Of a stretch of 64,000 nt of DNA, positions 15,954 through 27,792 are shown in pieces. The stretch lies in contig RHKP01000009.1 of assembly GCA_008363215.1 (NCBI GenBank), forward strand, positions 1 through 64,000, read 5' to 3'. Each line of letters starts with the position of its first letter. Position 1 is the first letter of the stretch. Under the pieces are notes generated by a model that was not told the DNA's origin, searched no databases, and worked only from the letters and a program-made list of their open reading frames with translations. Source of the DNA: Cyanobacteria bacterium CYA (GTDB lineage: Bacteria > Planctomycetota > Phycisphaerae > Phycisphaerales > UBA1924). The translations under genes and the position numbers were made by a program.

Positions 15954-16844
15954 TCACTCGACGTTCTGCACCTGCTCCTTGATTCGGTCGATCGCGCCCT
16001 TGATGTCCACGATCAGCCGAGCCATCTCGGCGTTGGGGCTCTTGCTGGCCATCGTGTTCGCTTCACGCAGCATCTCCTGCGCGAGGAAGTCAAGCGTGCG
16101 CCCCACCGGCGTGGCGTCGTCGCCCACCAGCAGATCCTCGAAATGCCTCAGATGCTCGCGCAGACGCGTCACTTCCTCGCGAATGTCCGTCTTCTCGGCG
16201 TACACCGCGATTTCACGGATCAAGTCGGGCGGCTCGGCCACCAGTTCGGCGTCCTGAAGCAGAAGTTCCACGCGGGCCTTCAGCCGCCTCTCGTACTCAG
16301 CAACCACCTCGCCCGCCCGAGCGTCGATCCGCTCCAGACGATCGCTGATGACCGACAGGAGCGCACGCAACTCCGTCGCCAGGGCCTCGCCCTCACGCCG
16401 GCGACGCTCGATCAGCGCCTCGCAGCAGCGTTCGGCCAGCGCGCGCAGCACCCCGCGAGCCCGCCGGAGACGCTCCTCTTCATCAGACCTGGGCTGCAGC
16501 ACACCCGGGAGCGCGAGCAGTGAGGCCAGGTCCAGCCCGACCGGGCCCCTGGCGACGGCCGGCGCCTGCAGCAACTGGTCCACGTAGCGTTGCAGCGCCT
16601 CGTGGTTGATCTCCAGTGCCGCATCGGCCGACTCGTCCGACACCGACACCGACAGCGTCACCGTCCCGCGATGCAGCGCGTGCCGCAGGATCGACTCTAA
16701 CTCGGCTTCCAGAGGCTGGAGCGCGTCGGGCAGGCGCAGGACGGCCTTGAAGTACTTGTTATTGAGCGCACGGACCTCGGCGAAGTAGTGCGTCCCCTGC
16801 TCATGGGCCGACGCGTCGCCGAATCCGGTCATGCTGCGAATCAC
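15954..16844 (-). CDS. yicC: YicC family endoribonuclease
   Basis: A 296-residue protein starting MIRSMTGFG, the family hallmark, with VRALNNKYFKAVLRLP in the YicC N-terminal domain and the C-terminal DUF1732 block (EKTDIREEVTRLREHLRHFE; GRTLDFLAQEMLREANTMAS; VDIKGAIDRIKEQVQNVE). Length is the usual 290. Known members act in RNA decay and small-RNA turnover. It lies 15 nt from the upstream secG gene on the same strand. In many bacteria yicC sits next to gmk and rpoZ; that context is absent here. Confidence 0.95.
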   Translation of the reverse strand: MIRSMTGFGDASAHEQGTHYFAEVRALNNKYFKAVLRLPDALQPLEAELESILRHALHRGTVTLSVSVSDESADAALEINHEALQRYVDQLLQAPAVARGPVGLDLASLLALPGVLQPRSDEEERLRRARGVLRALAERCCEALIERRRREGEALATELRALLSVISDRLERIDARAGEVVAEYERRLKARVELLLQDAELVAEPPDLIREIAVYAEKTDIREEVTRLREHLRHFEDLLVGDDATPVGRTLDFLAQEMLREANTMASKSPNAEMARLIVDIKGAIDRIKEQVQNVE

Positions 16845-16858
16845 GCGGCCTCCTCTAC

Positions 16859-17362
16859 TCAGCCGCCGGCGCCGTCGTTGCCGGGCTGGGTCTGACCTTC
16901 ATCACTGGTCGGCGTATCGCCCGGAGGCAGGTCGCCGGCGGGCTGCTCGCCTTGAGGCGCCTGCCCGGAGTCGCCGGAACCCGGCGTGCCCGCGCCGGGC
17001 TGGGGCTCGGGCGTTTCAGGCGGATTGCTCGATTCATCAGCGTTCCCGTCGGTCGGCGTCGGGGCGCCCGACGTGACGGCAGCGGGCGCAGGACCGGAGC
17101 CGGGACGCGCCGCGTACTGAAGACCGATCGCCAAGGCGAGGTACAGGACGAAAACCCCGATGGTGGCGATGGTCAGCGCATCGCCGGTCTTGGCGCCAAA
17201 GGCCGTCTGCCCTGAGCCACCCCCCGCCCCGAAGGCGCCGCTCAGGCCACCGCCCTGCGGCCTCTGGATGAGAACGATGAGGATGAGCAGCACGCACACG
17301 CACAGGAACAACGCGATAAGCAGCGCTGCGATGACCTGACTGATACCCAACGTGAGAACCAT
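16859..17362 (-). CDS. secG: Protein translocase subunit SecG with extended acidic/proline-rich tail
   Basis: A 167-residue protein. The first ~75 residues are SecG: helix 1 (VIAALLIALFLCVCVLLILI), the conserved loop QRPQGGGLSGAFGAGGG...FGAKTGDAL, and helix 2 (IATIGVFVLYLALAI). The remaining ~85 residues are low-complexity Pro/Gly/Ser/Glu, unlike the compact 75-110 residue textbook SecG, and probably disordered. aaggag precedes the ATG at 17362. It sits 38 nt downstream of tpiA, the same tpiA-secG order seen in many bacteria, supporting both calls. Confidence 0.93.
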   Translation of the reverse strand: MVLTLGISQVIAALLIALFLCVCVLLILIVLIQRPQGGGLSGAFGAGGGSGQTAFGAKTGDALTIATIGVFVLYLALAIGLQYAARPGSGPAPAAVTSGAPTPTDGNADESSNPPETPEPQPGAGTPGSGDSGQAPQGEQPAGDLPPGDTPTSDEGQTQPGNDGAGG

Positions 17363-17400
17363 GTCTCGAGGCTCCTTGCCGGCCGAGGCGCCGGCGGGCG

Positions 17401-18192
17401 TTATCTGGCCCGTCTGGCCGAATCCGGGCACGTGGCCCGCACGATCTTGACGAACTCAATGGCGTCCAGGGACGCACCCCCGATCAGCCCGCCGTCGATG
17501 TCGGGCTGGGCGAACAGGTCCATGGCATTGCTGGACTTGACCGACCCCCCGTACACGATGCGCGTGCCCGCCGCCACTTCCGCATCGAACATCGCTTGCA
17601 CGACCCCGCGGATCTTCGCGTGGGCGTCCTGTGCATCGTGCGGGGTCGAGGTGTGACCGGTGCCGATGGCCCACACCGGTTCGTACGCGATGATCACCTG
17701 CTGCATCTGCTCTGGCCCGACGCCTTCAAGCCCCAGTGTCACCTGCCTCTGGTTGACCGAGTCGGTCTGCCCCGCCTGACGCTGAGCGAGCGTTTCGCCG
17801 ACGCACAAAACCACCTCAAGCCCGGACTCCAAGGCGTGAGAGACCTTGTTGTTGATCAGTTCGTCGGTCTCGCCGATCAGGTGCCGGCGCTCCGAGTGCC
17901 CCACCAGCACGGTCCTGACTCCGCAGTCGCGGAGCATTTCGGCCGAGACTTCACCTGTAAAGGCTCCGTTCGGACGATGGTACAGGTCCTGGGCTCCGAG
18001 CAGGATGCCGGCGCCGCGCTCCCTGAGGATTGACGCGACACTGAGCAAATAGGGAAAGGGAGGGAAGATGGCCACGTCGACCGGTGGTCGATCGGCCAAG
18101 TCCCCGGCCACGCCGCGAGCCAGTGCTCCGGCCGACAGCAGCCCGGTGTTCATCTTCCAATTGCCACCAACGAACGGCTTGCGGTTTTTCAT
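17401..18192 (-). CDS. tpiA: Triosephosphate isomerase
   Basis: A 263-residue glycolytic enzyme interconverting dihydroxyacetone phosphate and glyceraldehyde 3-phosphate. All catalytic elements are visible: GGNWKMN with the active-site Lys, VLVGHSERR with the catalytic His, AYEPVWAIGTG with the catalytic Glu and loop 6, and RIVYGGSVKSSNA plus GGLIGGASL forming the phosphate site. The ATG at 18192 starts MKNRKPFVGGNWK, the standard N-terminus, with gagga directly upstream. It is followed by secG. The frame open further upstream (to 18405) has no family match and is ignored. Confidence 0.97.
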   Translation of the reverse strand: MKNRKPFVGGNWKMNTGLLSAGALARGVAGDLADRPPVDVAIFPPFPYLLSVASILRERGAGILLGAQDLYHRPNGAFTGEVSAEMLRDCGVRTVLVGHSERRHLIGETDELINNKVSHALESGLEVVLCVGETLAQRQAGQTDSVNQRQVTLGLEGVGPEQMQQVIIAYEPVWAIGTGHTSTPHDAQDAHAKIRGVVQAMFDAEVAAGTRIVYGGSVKSSNAMDLFAQPDIDGGLIGGASLDAIEFVKIVRATCPDSARRAR

Positions 18193-18557
18193 TCCTCGGC
18201 CTTGTGAACAGGGCGAAAGCGAACCGTAGCACCCCCGGGCGCTTCCCGCGCCGGCAGACCACCCGGAAAGCACCGCCCGGGCCTGCAACAGAGGAAGACA
18301 CGTGGTACCCGCGCAGGGGTCTGGTAGTGTAGGAGCCGACTGCTCCCGGGGGCAGCACGATGGGTCGCCTTGCGCCGTCGCCCGGCCTCGGAAGGGGAGC
18401 GCCATGGAGTGGCTTCAAATTCCCCAAGTCGCGGTTGCCGGGGCCCTGGCTGTGCCGGCACCGTCAGCATCGGGCGCTGAGAAGCCCTTCGTTGACCAGG
18501 CCGGGGTCCGCGGCGTCAACGACACCACGTGGGCCGCAGATCACATGCGAACCGGTC
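18193..18557. other. 365-bp intergenic region between pckA and tpiA
   Basis: This is GC-rich space with only frames that look like shadows. It should contain the tpiA promoter and the pckA terminator. No convincing -10/-35 pair, hairpin with U tract, or small gene was found by eye. Confidence 0.4.
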
Positions 18558-20153
18558 TCACCCCTGCGGCCCGGCGGCCAGCACATCGGCGGGAATCTCG
18601 AACTTGGCGGCGTTGGCGCGGAACAGGGAGGCCAGTTTGACCGCCTGCTCGTGATACGCCTTCTTGTTCTTCCACGTGCTGCGCGCGTGCAGCATGTCGC
18701 TCGGCACGCCATCGACCTGCCTTGGAATGTGCAGCCCGAACACCTCGTCGGTCTCGAAGTCGGCGTGTGCAAGTTTGCCCGCCAGGATTTCCGACACCAT
18801 CCGCCGTGTGTACTTGAGCGAGAAACGCTGCCCCACGCCGTACGGCCCACCGGTCCAGCCCGTGTTGAGCAGCCACACGTTGGCGCTGTGCTCCTCGATC
18901 CGGTCAGCGAGCATGCCGGCGTATTCGCTGGGGCGACGCGGAAGGAACGGGCCGCCGAAGCATGGGCTGAAGTTGGGCTGCGGCTCGGTCACGCCTGCCT
19001 CGGTCCCCGCGAGTTTTGACGTGTACCCGTTGATGAAGTAGTACATCGCCTGCCTGGGCGTCAGACGGCTGACCGGCGGCAGCACGCCGAACGCGTCGGC
19101 CGTCAGGAAGATCACGTTCCTGGCGTGCGTGCACACGCTGGGGATGATCGCACCTGGGATGAAATCCACCGGGTAGGTCACGCGCGTGTTCTCGGTAAGC
19201 GACCCGTCGTCATAGTCCGGCACACGAGTCTGGGGATTGATCACCACGTTCTCGAGCACACTGCCGAAGCGAATCGCGTCCCAGATCTGCGGCTCGCCCT
19301 CGCGACTGAGCCGGATGCACTTGGCGTAACACCCGCCTTCGAAGTTGAAGATGCCGCCGGGCCCCCACCCGTGCTCATCGTCGCCGATCAGCGCCCGGTC
19401 CGGGTCGGCCGACAGCGTCGTCTTGCCCGTACCTGAAAGGCCGAAGAACAGAGCGACGTTGCTCGGATCCTTGCGGTCGACATTGCACGAGCAGTGCATG
19501 GGAAGCACGCCCTGCTCAGGCATGTCATGGTTCATCGCGTAGAAGATGCTCTTCTTGATCTCGCCGGCGTACTGCGTGCCCAGGATCACCACCACGCGCC
19601 GTTCCAACGACTGTGCGATCAGCACCGGGCTCTTGAGACCCAGTTCGGCCTGCTCGGCGCCGGTCAGTTCGCGATTGCCCGCCGCCAGGATCGTCCAATC
19701 GTGCCGCCACGACCCGTCGCCCGCGTCGGACGCCGATCCGGGCTTGATGAACAGCGTCTGCGAAAACAGCGAGTGCCAGGCCATGCCCGACACCACGCGC
19801 ACGCCCAACCGGTGCCGCAGGTCGGCGCCGGCAAAACCCTCGAACACATACGCGTGCTCGAGCCCGTTGAGATACTCGGTGGCGATCTCGACCGCGCGGT
19901 CAAACTTGGACCGCTCCAGCGGCTTGTTGACCGCGCCCCACCAGATCTTCTCACGCACAGCCTCGTCGTCGCTGAGCAACTTGTCCGCCGGGCTGCGACC
20001 CGTCCGCGAACCCGTCCCGCACACCAGCGCCCCATTGGCCGCCAGGGTACCTTCGCCGGCCCGGAGCGAGCGCTCAACCAGTTCGGCCGTCGAAAGGTTC
20101 ACCAGAGCATGCTCGCGGGAAAGGTCAAGTAATGTATCGAGCCGCATCGCCAT
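18558..20153 (-). CDS. pckA: Phosphoenolpyruvate carboxykinase (ATP)
   Basis: A 531-residue gluconeogenic enzyme converting oxaloacetate plus ATP to PEP, CO2 and ADP. The ATP-type signature is present: NGALVCGTGSRTGRSPADKL near the N-terminus, the P-loop LFFGLSGTGKTTLSADPDR, GDDEHGW, and NFEGGCYAKCI. Later YTSKLAGTE and RMVSEILAGKL agree with the family. Length is typical (about 530). The start at 20153 (cggag upstream) gives MAMRLDTLLDL; the second Met is an alternative. It is transcribed divergently from the tRNA-His gene. Confidence 0.96.
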   Translation of the reverse strand: MAMRLDTLLDLSREHALVNLSTAELVERSLRAGEGTLAANGALVCGTGSRTGRSPADKLLSDDEAVREKIWWGAVNKPLERSKFDRAVEIATEYLNGLEHAYVFEGFAGADLRHRLGVRVVSGMAWHSLFSQTLFIKPGSASDAGDGSWRHDWTILAAGNRELTGAEQAELGLKSPVLIAQSLERRVVVILGTQYAGEIKKSIFYAMNHDMPEQGVLPMHCSCNVDRKDPSNVALFFGLSGTGKTTLSADPDRALIGDDEHGWGPGGIFNFEGGCYAKCIRLSREGEPQIWDAIRFGSVLENVVINPQTRVPDYDDGSLTENTRVTYPVDFIPGAIIPSVCTHARNVIFLTADAFGVLPPVSRLTPRQAMYYFINGYTSKLAGTEAGVTEPQPNFSPCFGGPFLPRRPSEYAGMLADRIEEHSANVWLLNTGWTGGPYGVGQRFSLKYTRRMVSEILAGKLAHADFETDEVFGLHIPRQVDGVPSDMLHARSTWKNKKAYHEQAVKLASLFRANAAKFEIPADVLAAGPQG

Positions 20154-20223
20154 GGGGTATGAACTCCGCTTTGTCGGTTGGCTTGGATCGTAGACGCACT
20201 ATCGGCCAAGAACAGACCGGCGA

Positions 20224-20253
20224 TTGACCCAGAGCGTCGGTCGCTCGTACCCT
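20224..20253 (+). promoter_or_regulatory. Candidate promoter of tRNA-His
   Basis: TTGACC at 20224-20229 (5 of 6 to consensus), an 18-nt spacer, and TACCCT at 20248-20253, ending 24 nt before the tRNA 5' end. The spacing fits a tRNA promoter; the -10 is weak. Confidence 0.4.
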
Positions 20254-20277
20254 ATCGAGCGGAGAAATCCGCCTGTC

Positions 20278-20352
20278 GGTGATCGTAGCTCAGTCGGTTA
20301 GAGCACCTGGTTGTGGTCCAGGAGGCCGCGGGTTCGAATCCCGTCGATCACC
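20278..20352 (+). tRNA. tRNA-His (anticodon GUG)
   Basis: A complete cloverleaf. The acceptor stem gtgatcg (20279-20285) pairs with cgatcac (20345-20351). The extra G at -1 (20278) opposite C73 (20352) is the histidine identity signature. The D arm has agctcagtcggttagagc, the anticodon stem is cctgg/ccagg with loop ttgtggt, and anticodon GTG is at 20313-20315. The T arm has ggttcgaatcc. CCA is not encoded. It decodes CAC and CAU. Confidence 0.97.
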
Positions 20353-20362
20353 CTTTTCCCTT

Positions 20363-21220
20363 TCAAAACCCGCACGCATCGATTTCTCGCACCAGCGGGT
20401 CGATGTACCCGTCGCCGAAGAGCGATACGTGGACCAGCAGCGGGTACACCCTGTATGCGTGAATTCGCTGCTCGAAGAAGCCGTCGCGGAGCGGGCGGTG
20501 TTCGCAGTAGGCGCTCCAGAATCGATCCCCGAACGAGCCGAAGAGTTCCATGAAGGTCAGTTCGACTTCGCGTTCAGCGTAATAGACCGCGGGGTCGATG
20601 ATCCCCGCGACCAGCCCGCCCCGCCACAACACGTTGCCTGCCCACAAGTCCCCGTGGATCAGGCACGCCCCCTCGCCGGGGCCGAGCAGGTCACCCATGC
20701 GGTCGGCCAGGCGTTCGCAGCGGGTGAGCAGGCCGGCGGGCAACTGTCCTTCGCGGTGGGCGTGCCGTGCAAAATGACGCACACGCTGCTCGGCGTAAAA
20801 CGCTGCCCAGTTGTCGGTCCACTGATTGGGCTGCTCCAGCGGGCCGATCAGTGTGTGGCGATCCAGCCCGTACCCGGGCCCGGCGATGCCGTGCAGATCT
20901 GCGACCAGGCGGGCCAACTGTTCACGTCCGGCGTCATCGGGCCCGCCTTCGTGCGTGATGTACTCCATCGCCAGCAAGCCGGGCTCACAGGCGATCACCT
21001 CAGGCACGGGGAACGCCGATCGTTCACGCAGCATGCCCAGCATGAACCCTTCGCGATCAAGCATCGCCCGCGGCCGGCGATCAATCTTGACCACCATCCG
21101 CCGTCCGCCGGGAAACTCGGCCAGGTATACCTCGGCTACGCACCCGCCGTACAGAGGCGACACTCGCACCGGCGACAGCCCGAGCGTCTGCGCGATCCGT
21201 TCACTGGCGCCGCGGGTCAT
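20363..21220 (-). CDS. Fructosamine kinase family protein (ketosamine-3-kinase-like)
   Basis: A 285-residue cytoplasmic kinase of the FN3K/YniA family, which phosphorylates ketosamines on glycated proteins to trigger deglycation. Motifs: GGCVAEVYLAEFPGGRRMVVKI (ATP lysine), LLAMEYI hinge, ACLIHGDLWAGNVLW catalytic loop, and the family-specific IIDPAVYYAEREVELTFMELFG. The C-terminal RIHAYRVYPLLVHVSLFGDGY segment is also typical. It ends 10 nt past the tRNA-His 3' end on the opposite strand and starts 30 nt downstream of the PilZ-REC-Hpt gene, so it may be co-transcribed with it. Confidence 0.93.
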   Translation of the reverse strand: MTRGASERIAQTLGLSPVRVSPLYGGCVAEVYLAEFPGGRRMVVKIDRRPRAMLDREGFMLGMLRERSAFPVPEVIACEPGLLAMEYITHEGGPDDAGREQLARLVADLHGIAGPGYGLDRHTLIGPLEQPNQWTDNWAAFYAEQRVRHFARHAHREGQLPAGLLTRCERLADRMGDLLGPGEGACLIHGDLWAGNVLWRGGLVAGIIDPAVYYAEREVELTFMELFGSFGDRFWSAYCEHRPLRDGFFEQRIHAYRVYPLLVHVSLFGDGYIDPLVREIDACGF

Positions 21221-21250
21221 GGCTTGACTCTACCCGCCTCGCGAGCCGGT

Positions 21251-22402
21251 TCAGGCGGCGTTGCGCGACTGACGGCACGCCAGCGCCAGTTTGCGGACGA
21301 TCCGTCCCACTGTTTCCAGAGGCTGTCCCCGTCCGAGGGCATCGGACACTTCGCCGGCGATGTTCCCGACTTTCGTGAACCCCAGCGACAGGGCCGTACC
21401 CTTCAGATCCGTCGACAGGCGGAATACCTCGTCCGGATCGTGGGCTTGGATGGCTTTCTCGAGATGGTCGGCCGCGTCTCCCAGCGTGCGCGCAAACGCC
21501 ACCGCCAGGTCTTTCATGTCCTCGCGCATCTCCGTCGACCTCTGTTCCTGACGCCGACTGTCGGGCGCCAGAAACTCGGCGATCGCGCTGAGCAGCAGAT
21601 CCGCGTCTACCGGCTTGTCCAGGAAAACGTCGATCGGGCTGCGCCGGATCATTTCCACGGCCGCGGGAGAGCGGTTCCCGCTCACCACAATGATCGGCTG
21701 CGGATATCCGTCGGCCCGCAGCGCCAGCGAGAGCGTCGCCGCGTCCTGCGAGACGAGGTTGAACTCGCACAGAATCAGGTCGCACCCGCGCTCGATGAAG
21801 GTCATTGCTTCCTCGATCGACTCGCACCCTCGGATCGACAGCGCCGAATCGCGCAGCGCGTGCCGTACGATCTGCCGGTCGATCTGCGACGGGTCGATGT
21901 GCAGGATCGTTCCCGTCAGATCCTGCGGGCGGACATTCTCAAATGCCAGCGCGGCATCGAAGGGGTCTGACTGCTTGAACTCGCGCAGGTTGATCAGGTC
22001 ATCAAACTTGATGCCGATCTCGTGGATTGTGCCGCGCACGTGCGCACAGCGCACGATCTTGCCCTTGATCCGTGAGACTCCCTGTGTGGCGCGGGGGAGA
22101 TGGACCGCCACCACCGTTCCCGGATGCAGGAATGAGTTGTGCAGCACGCTCATCCCGCCCACCGAGAGGTTGCGACAAGCCAGAGACAACCGCACCTCGC
22201 CGCCGTCCGGCTGCGTCAGCAGGGCCTGGATCGAGCCATGACGGAACGGCCATCGCACGTGCGTACGGTGGGTCGCCGTGCGCCCTTCATGAGCCTTGTC
22301 CAGTTCATCGAGCAGGACGTCCAGGCCGCGACCCTGGGCTCCGAGCGTGTTCAGTCGGCCGGCATTGGAGACGCGGGTGGTCTTACGTTCGATTCGTGCC
22401 AT
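21251..22402 (-). CDS. PilZ - receiver-like - Hpt-like protein with substituted phospho-acceptor residues
   Basis: A 383-residue protein. Residues 45-140: PilZ domain with an intact c-di-GMP motif, R46-THV-R50 and N78-L-S80-VG-G83. Residues 164-279: receiver-like fold; the phospho-acceptor Asp position reads CDLILCEFNL, with E213 in place of Asp, while S241 and K263 are kept. Residues about 295-375: Hpt-like helices; the signature A-H-x-L-K-G reads S-T331-D-L-K-G, lacking the phospho-His. Both phosphorelay sites are therefore substituted while the ligand-binding PilZ motif is intact. It probably acts as a c-di-GMP effector that has dispensed with phosphotransfer. It lies 181 nt downstream of gyrB on the same strand. 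Confidence 0.85.
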   Translation of the reverse strand: MARIERKTTRVSNAGRLNTLGAQGRGLDVLLDELDKAHEGRTATHRTHVRWPFRHGSIQALLTQPDGGEVRLSLACRNLSVGGMSVLHNSFLHPGTVVAVHLPRATQGVSRIKGKIVRCAHVRGTIHEIGIKFDDLINLREFKQSDPFDAALAFENVRPQDLTGTILHIDPSQIDRQIVRHALRDSALSIRGCESIEEAMTFIERGCDLILCEFNLVSQDAATLSLALRADGYPQPIIVVSGNRSPAAVEMIRRSPIDVFLDKPVDADLLLSAIAEFLAPDSRRQEQRSTEMREDMKDLAVAFARTLGDAADHLEKAIQAHDPDEVFRLSTDLKGTALSLGFTKVGNIAGEVSDALGRGQPLETVGRIVRKLALACRQSRNAA

Positions 22403-22486
22403 GGATCACGACCCCCTGGGCAAACGCACCTACGTTTCGGCACGAATCTGCGTGGTCTTGGGTCAGGCGATCGACACCCCGGCCCG

Positions 22487-22522
22487 GATCGGGCGCCGTC
22501 GTCTGCGCCCGGTCGCCCGATC
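22487..22522 (-). terminator. Hairpin downstream of gyrB, possible terminator
   Basis: gatcgggcg (22487-22495) pairs perfectly with cgcccgatc (22514-22522), 18-nt loop, about 60 nt beyond the gyrB stop. No T run follows on the minus strand, so it may instead be an attenuating structure before the PilZ gene. Confidence 0.3.
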
Positions 22523-22583
22523 GGCACAAACGGGAGGGACGGCCCGCTCGGCTCGCCGCCCTTGCGGCGTTTTCGGACCTGAC

Positions 22584-25809
<3,226 letters not shown>

Positions 25810-27198
25810 TCACGGCACGATCTGCACGATGCTGATGCCGTCTTCGAGCAGTTCGTACACCAGCGCAATGTCGTCGGGCAGCAGGCGCACGCACCCTAGT
25901 GACATCTGTTTGCCGATGCTGTCGGGTTCGATGGTTCCATGGATGCCATACCCCGTGTGTGCGGCCGCGGGGCCCTGACCTTCCAGCCCCAGCCAGAACT
26001 CACCGATCGGGTTGCGAGGATCGTCCTTGTCGTACTTTTCCAGTGAGTTCTGAGGATTCACCCAGCCTGGGTTCTCCACCTTCGAGTTGCGTGCGACCAC
26101 GAACGTCCCGGTCGGCGTGCCGTCGCCCTTGCCCAGGCCCACGTTGAACGAACGGACGTAAATCCAGGTTTCGGGCGAGCCCGGCGGCCCGTTGTAGACG
26201 TCCAGCCGATACTCGCTCTTGTCGATCACCGCGTGGAAAGGCCCCCGCACCAGTTTCAACTTCTGCCCCACCTGGATGCGACCGGGATCCTTCAGCCCGT
26301 TGATGCGCTGAATCAGCCTCCAGTGCGTTGCCAGTTCGCGACGATCGCAGATCTTCGACAGGCGGTCGCCGCCTTGCACCTCGTACACCTCGGCCATCGA
26401 GTCGCCCGGCGTCAGTTTCGGGCCGAACACCAGATCCTGGTTCAGTTCGGCCATCTTCGTGCGGATGGTGATCCGGTCGGTGTCGCGCAGCGATGCGTCA
26501 CGCATGGCATCGTTGAGCACGCGACGGGCGCCCAGTTTGTCTCCCTTCGCAATCATCTGGTCGGCTTCGATCACCCGCGCCGGCAGACCGCCGGCAGAGT
26601 TGCCCGGCGTCACACTCGGGCCCCCCGGCGGCGTGGCGCCGGCGCCACCCGGCACGATCGGCCCCTGCCCATCCGTCGCAAGCACCTCGTCACCGGTCGG
26701 ACGACCGGCCCCCGACTTGCGCAGGTCGCCGCCACTGCCCGATTGCTCAATGCCCTCGCGAAGCACGTTGCGCCGGGTGACCGCCTCACCCGACTCGTCG
26801 GGTTCGTCGGCCGGAACCGTTCCGGCCGGACTCCCCTGCACGATCTCGCTTGGCAACGACGGCGTTGGAGTCTGGCGTGAGCCGGCGCCAGGGCTGCCGG
26901 ACGGGCTGCCCCGGTTGTTCTGACGCGAGAGCCCCAACGGGTCGCCCAATTGGCGCAGTTCATCATCGCGCGGATCGCCTGCTTCGACGATCTTGCCGGA
27001 CCCGGGGCCCGATTCGGTCTCGCGCGGGCCGTCAAAGACTCCGAGCACCCACAGCAGCCCGTAGATCCCCAGTCCAAGGGCGGCCGCGCCACCCAGCAGC
27101 ACGGGCAACCCGCCCTGCGGGTGCTTGCGCTTGCGGTGCGACGAGTAGATCCTTCCGGCGGTGGTCGTCGGACGACCCGATTGCGAAGGCAGAGCCAT
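25810..27198 (-). CDS. LysM and L,D-transpeptidase (YkuD) domain protein
   Basis: A 462-residue cell-wall enzyme. Residues 30-52 are a transmembrane anchor (LPVLLGGAAALGLGIYGLLW). A Pro/Gly/Ser-rich linker follows to about 200, then a helical hairpin. A LysM motif (YEVQGGDRLSKICDRREL; INGLKDPGRIQVGQKLKL) binds peptidoglycan. The YkuD domain carries AHTGYGIHGTIEPDSIG and MSLGCVRLLPDD with the catalytic Cys; Ldt enzymes make 3-3 cross-links or attach proteins to peptidoglycan. It lies 12 nt downstream of the cyclo-ligase gene, last in the rarA operon. Confidence 0.93.
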   Translation of the reverse strand: MALPSQSGRPTTTAGRIYSSHRKRKHPQGGLPVLLGGAAALGLGIYGLLWVLGVFDGPRETESGPGSGKIVEAGDPRDDELRQLGDPLGLSRQNNRGSPSGSPGAGSRQTPTPSLPSEIVQGSPAGTVPADEPDESGEAVTRRNVLREGIEQSGSGGDLRKSGAGRPTGDEVLATDGQGPIVPGGAGATPPGGPSVTPGNSAGGLPARVIEADQMIAKGDKLGARRVLNDAMRDASLRDTDRITIRTKMAELNQDLVFGPKLTPGDSMAEVYEVQGGDRLSKICDRRELATHWRLIQRINGLKDPGRIQVGQKLKLVRGPFHAVIDKSEYRLDVYNGPPGSPETWIYVRSFNVGLGKGDGTPTGTFVVARNSKVENPGWVNPQNSLEKYDKDDPRNPIGEFWLGLEGQGPAAAHTGYGIHGTIEPDSIGKQMSLGCVRLLPDDIALVYELLEDGISIVQIVP

Positions 27199-27210
27199 GC
27201 TTGCTGTTCC

Positions 27211-27792
27211 TCACCCGGGCAGGCGCTCGAAGCGCCGCACGGCTTGTTCCGTCACGAGCACATCAACCGACTGGTCCCACGGTTCGACCGGCAGGCGATC
27301 GACCACCCGGCGCTCGAATCCGACCCCCACGCGAATCGTCTGCGGCCCGAGCCTTGCCAGGAACCGATCATAGAAGCCCCCGCCACGTCCCAGCCTGCCC
27401 CCGCGCAGGTCGAATGCCACGCCGGGCACGAGCACGACGCGCAACTCCCCAATCGGCACAATGCTCGTTCCGGCTACAGGTTCGCGCACGCCATATCGAT
27501 GACACGACAGCCCCTCGCACCCGCCGAACACCCCCGCTTCCATCGATCCGCTTGCCCAGTCCACCATCGGCACGCCCGGGCGCGCGCCCCGCGCGAGCAG
27601 ACTCTCCAGCACCGCATCGATGTTCGGCTCGCCGACAATCGCCAGATACCCCAGCACGCCGGTTGCGAACCCCACCTCCGGCAACTCCAGCAGCGATTCC
27701 GAGATGCGGGCCGAGGCAGCCGCATCGCCCGGCAAGGCGCCCTCCGCCCGGAACCGGGCCCGCACCTGCTGCTTGGAATCCGGAGTCGTCAC
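27211..27792 (-). CDS. 5-formyltetrahydrofolate cyclo-ligase
   Basis: A 193-residue enzyme converting 5-formyl-THF and ATP to 5,10-methenyl-THF. The signature is LVPGVAFDLRGGRLGRGGGF followed by YDRFL; the N-terminal region keeps KQQVRARFRAE, with the ATP-contacting basic residues. The middle (GVPMVDWASGSMEAGVFG) is in the expected place, but the usual PR/K triad there is not obvious. It overlaps the end of rarA by 4 nt (ATGA), so translation is coupled. Together with metF elsewhere in the window it covers folate one-carbon flow. Confidence 0.92.
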   Translation of the reverse strand: MTTPDSKQQVRARFRAEGALPGDAAASARISESLLELPEVGFATGVLGYLAIVGEPNIDAVLESLLARGARPGVPMVDWASGSMEAGVFGGCEGLSCHRYGVREPVAGTSIVPIGELRVVLVPGVAFDLRGGRLGRGGGFYDRFLARLGPQTIRVGVGFERRVVDRLPVEPWDQSVDVLVTEQAVRRFERLPG

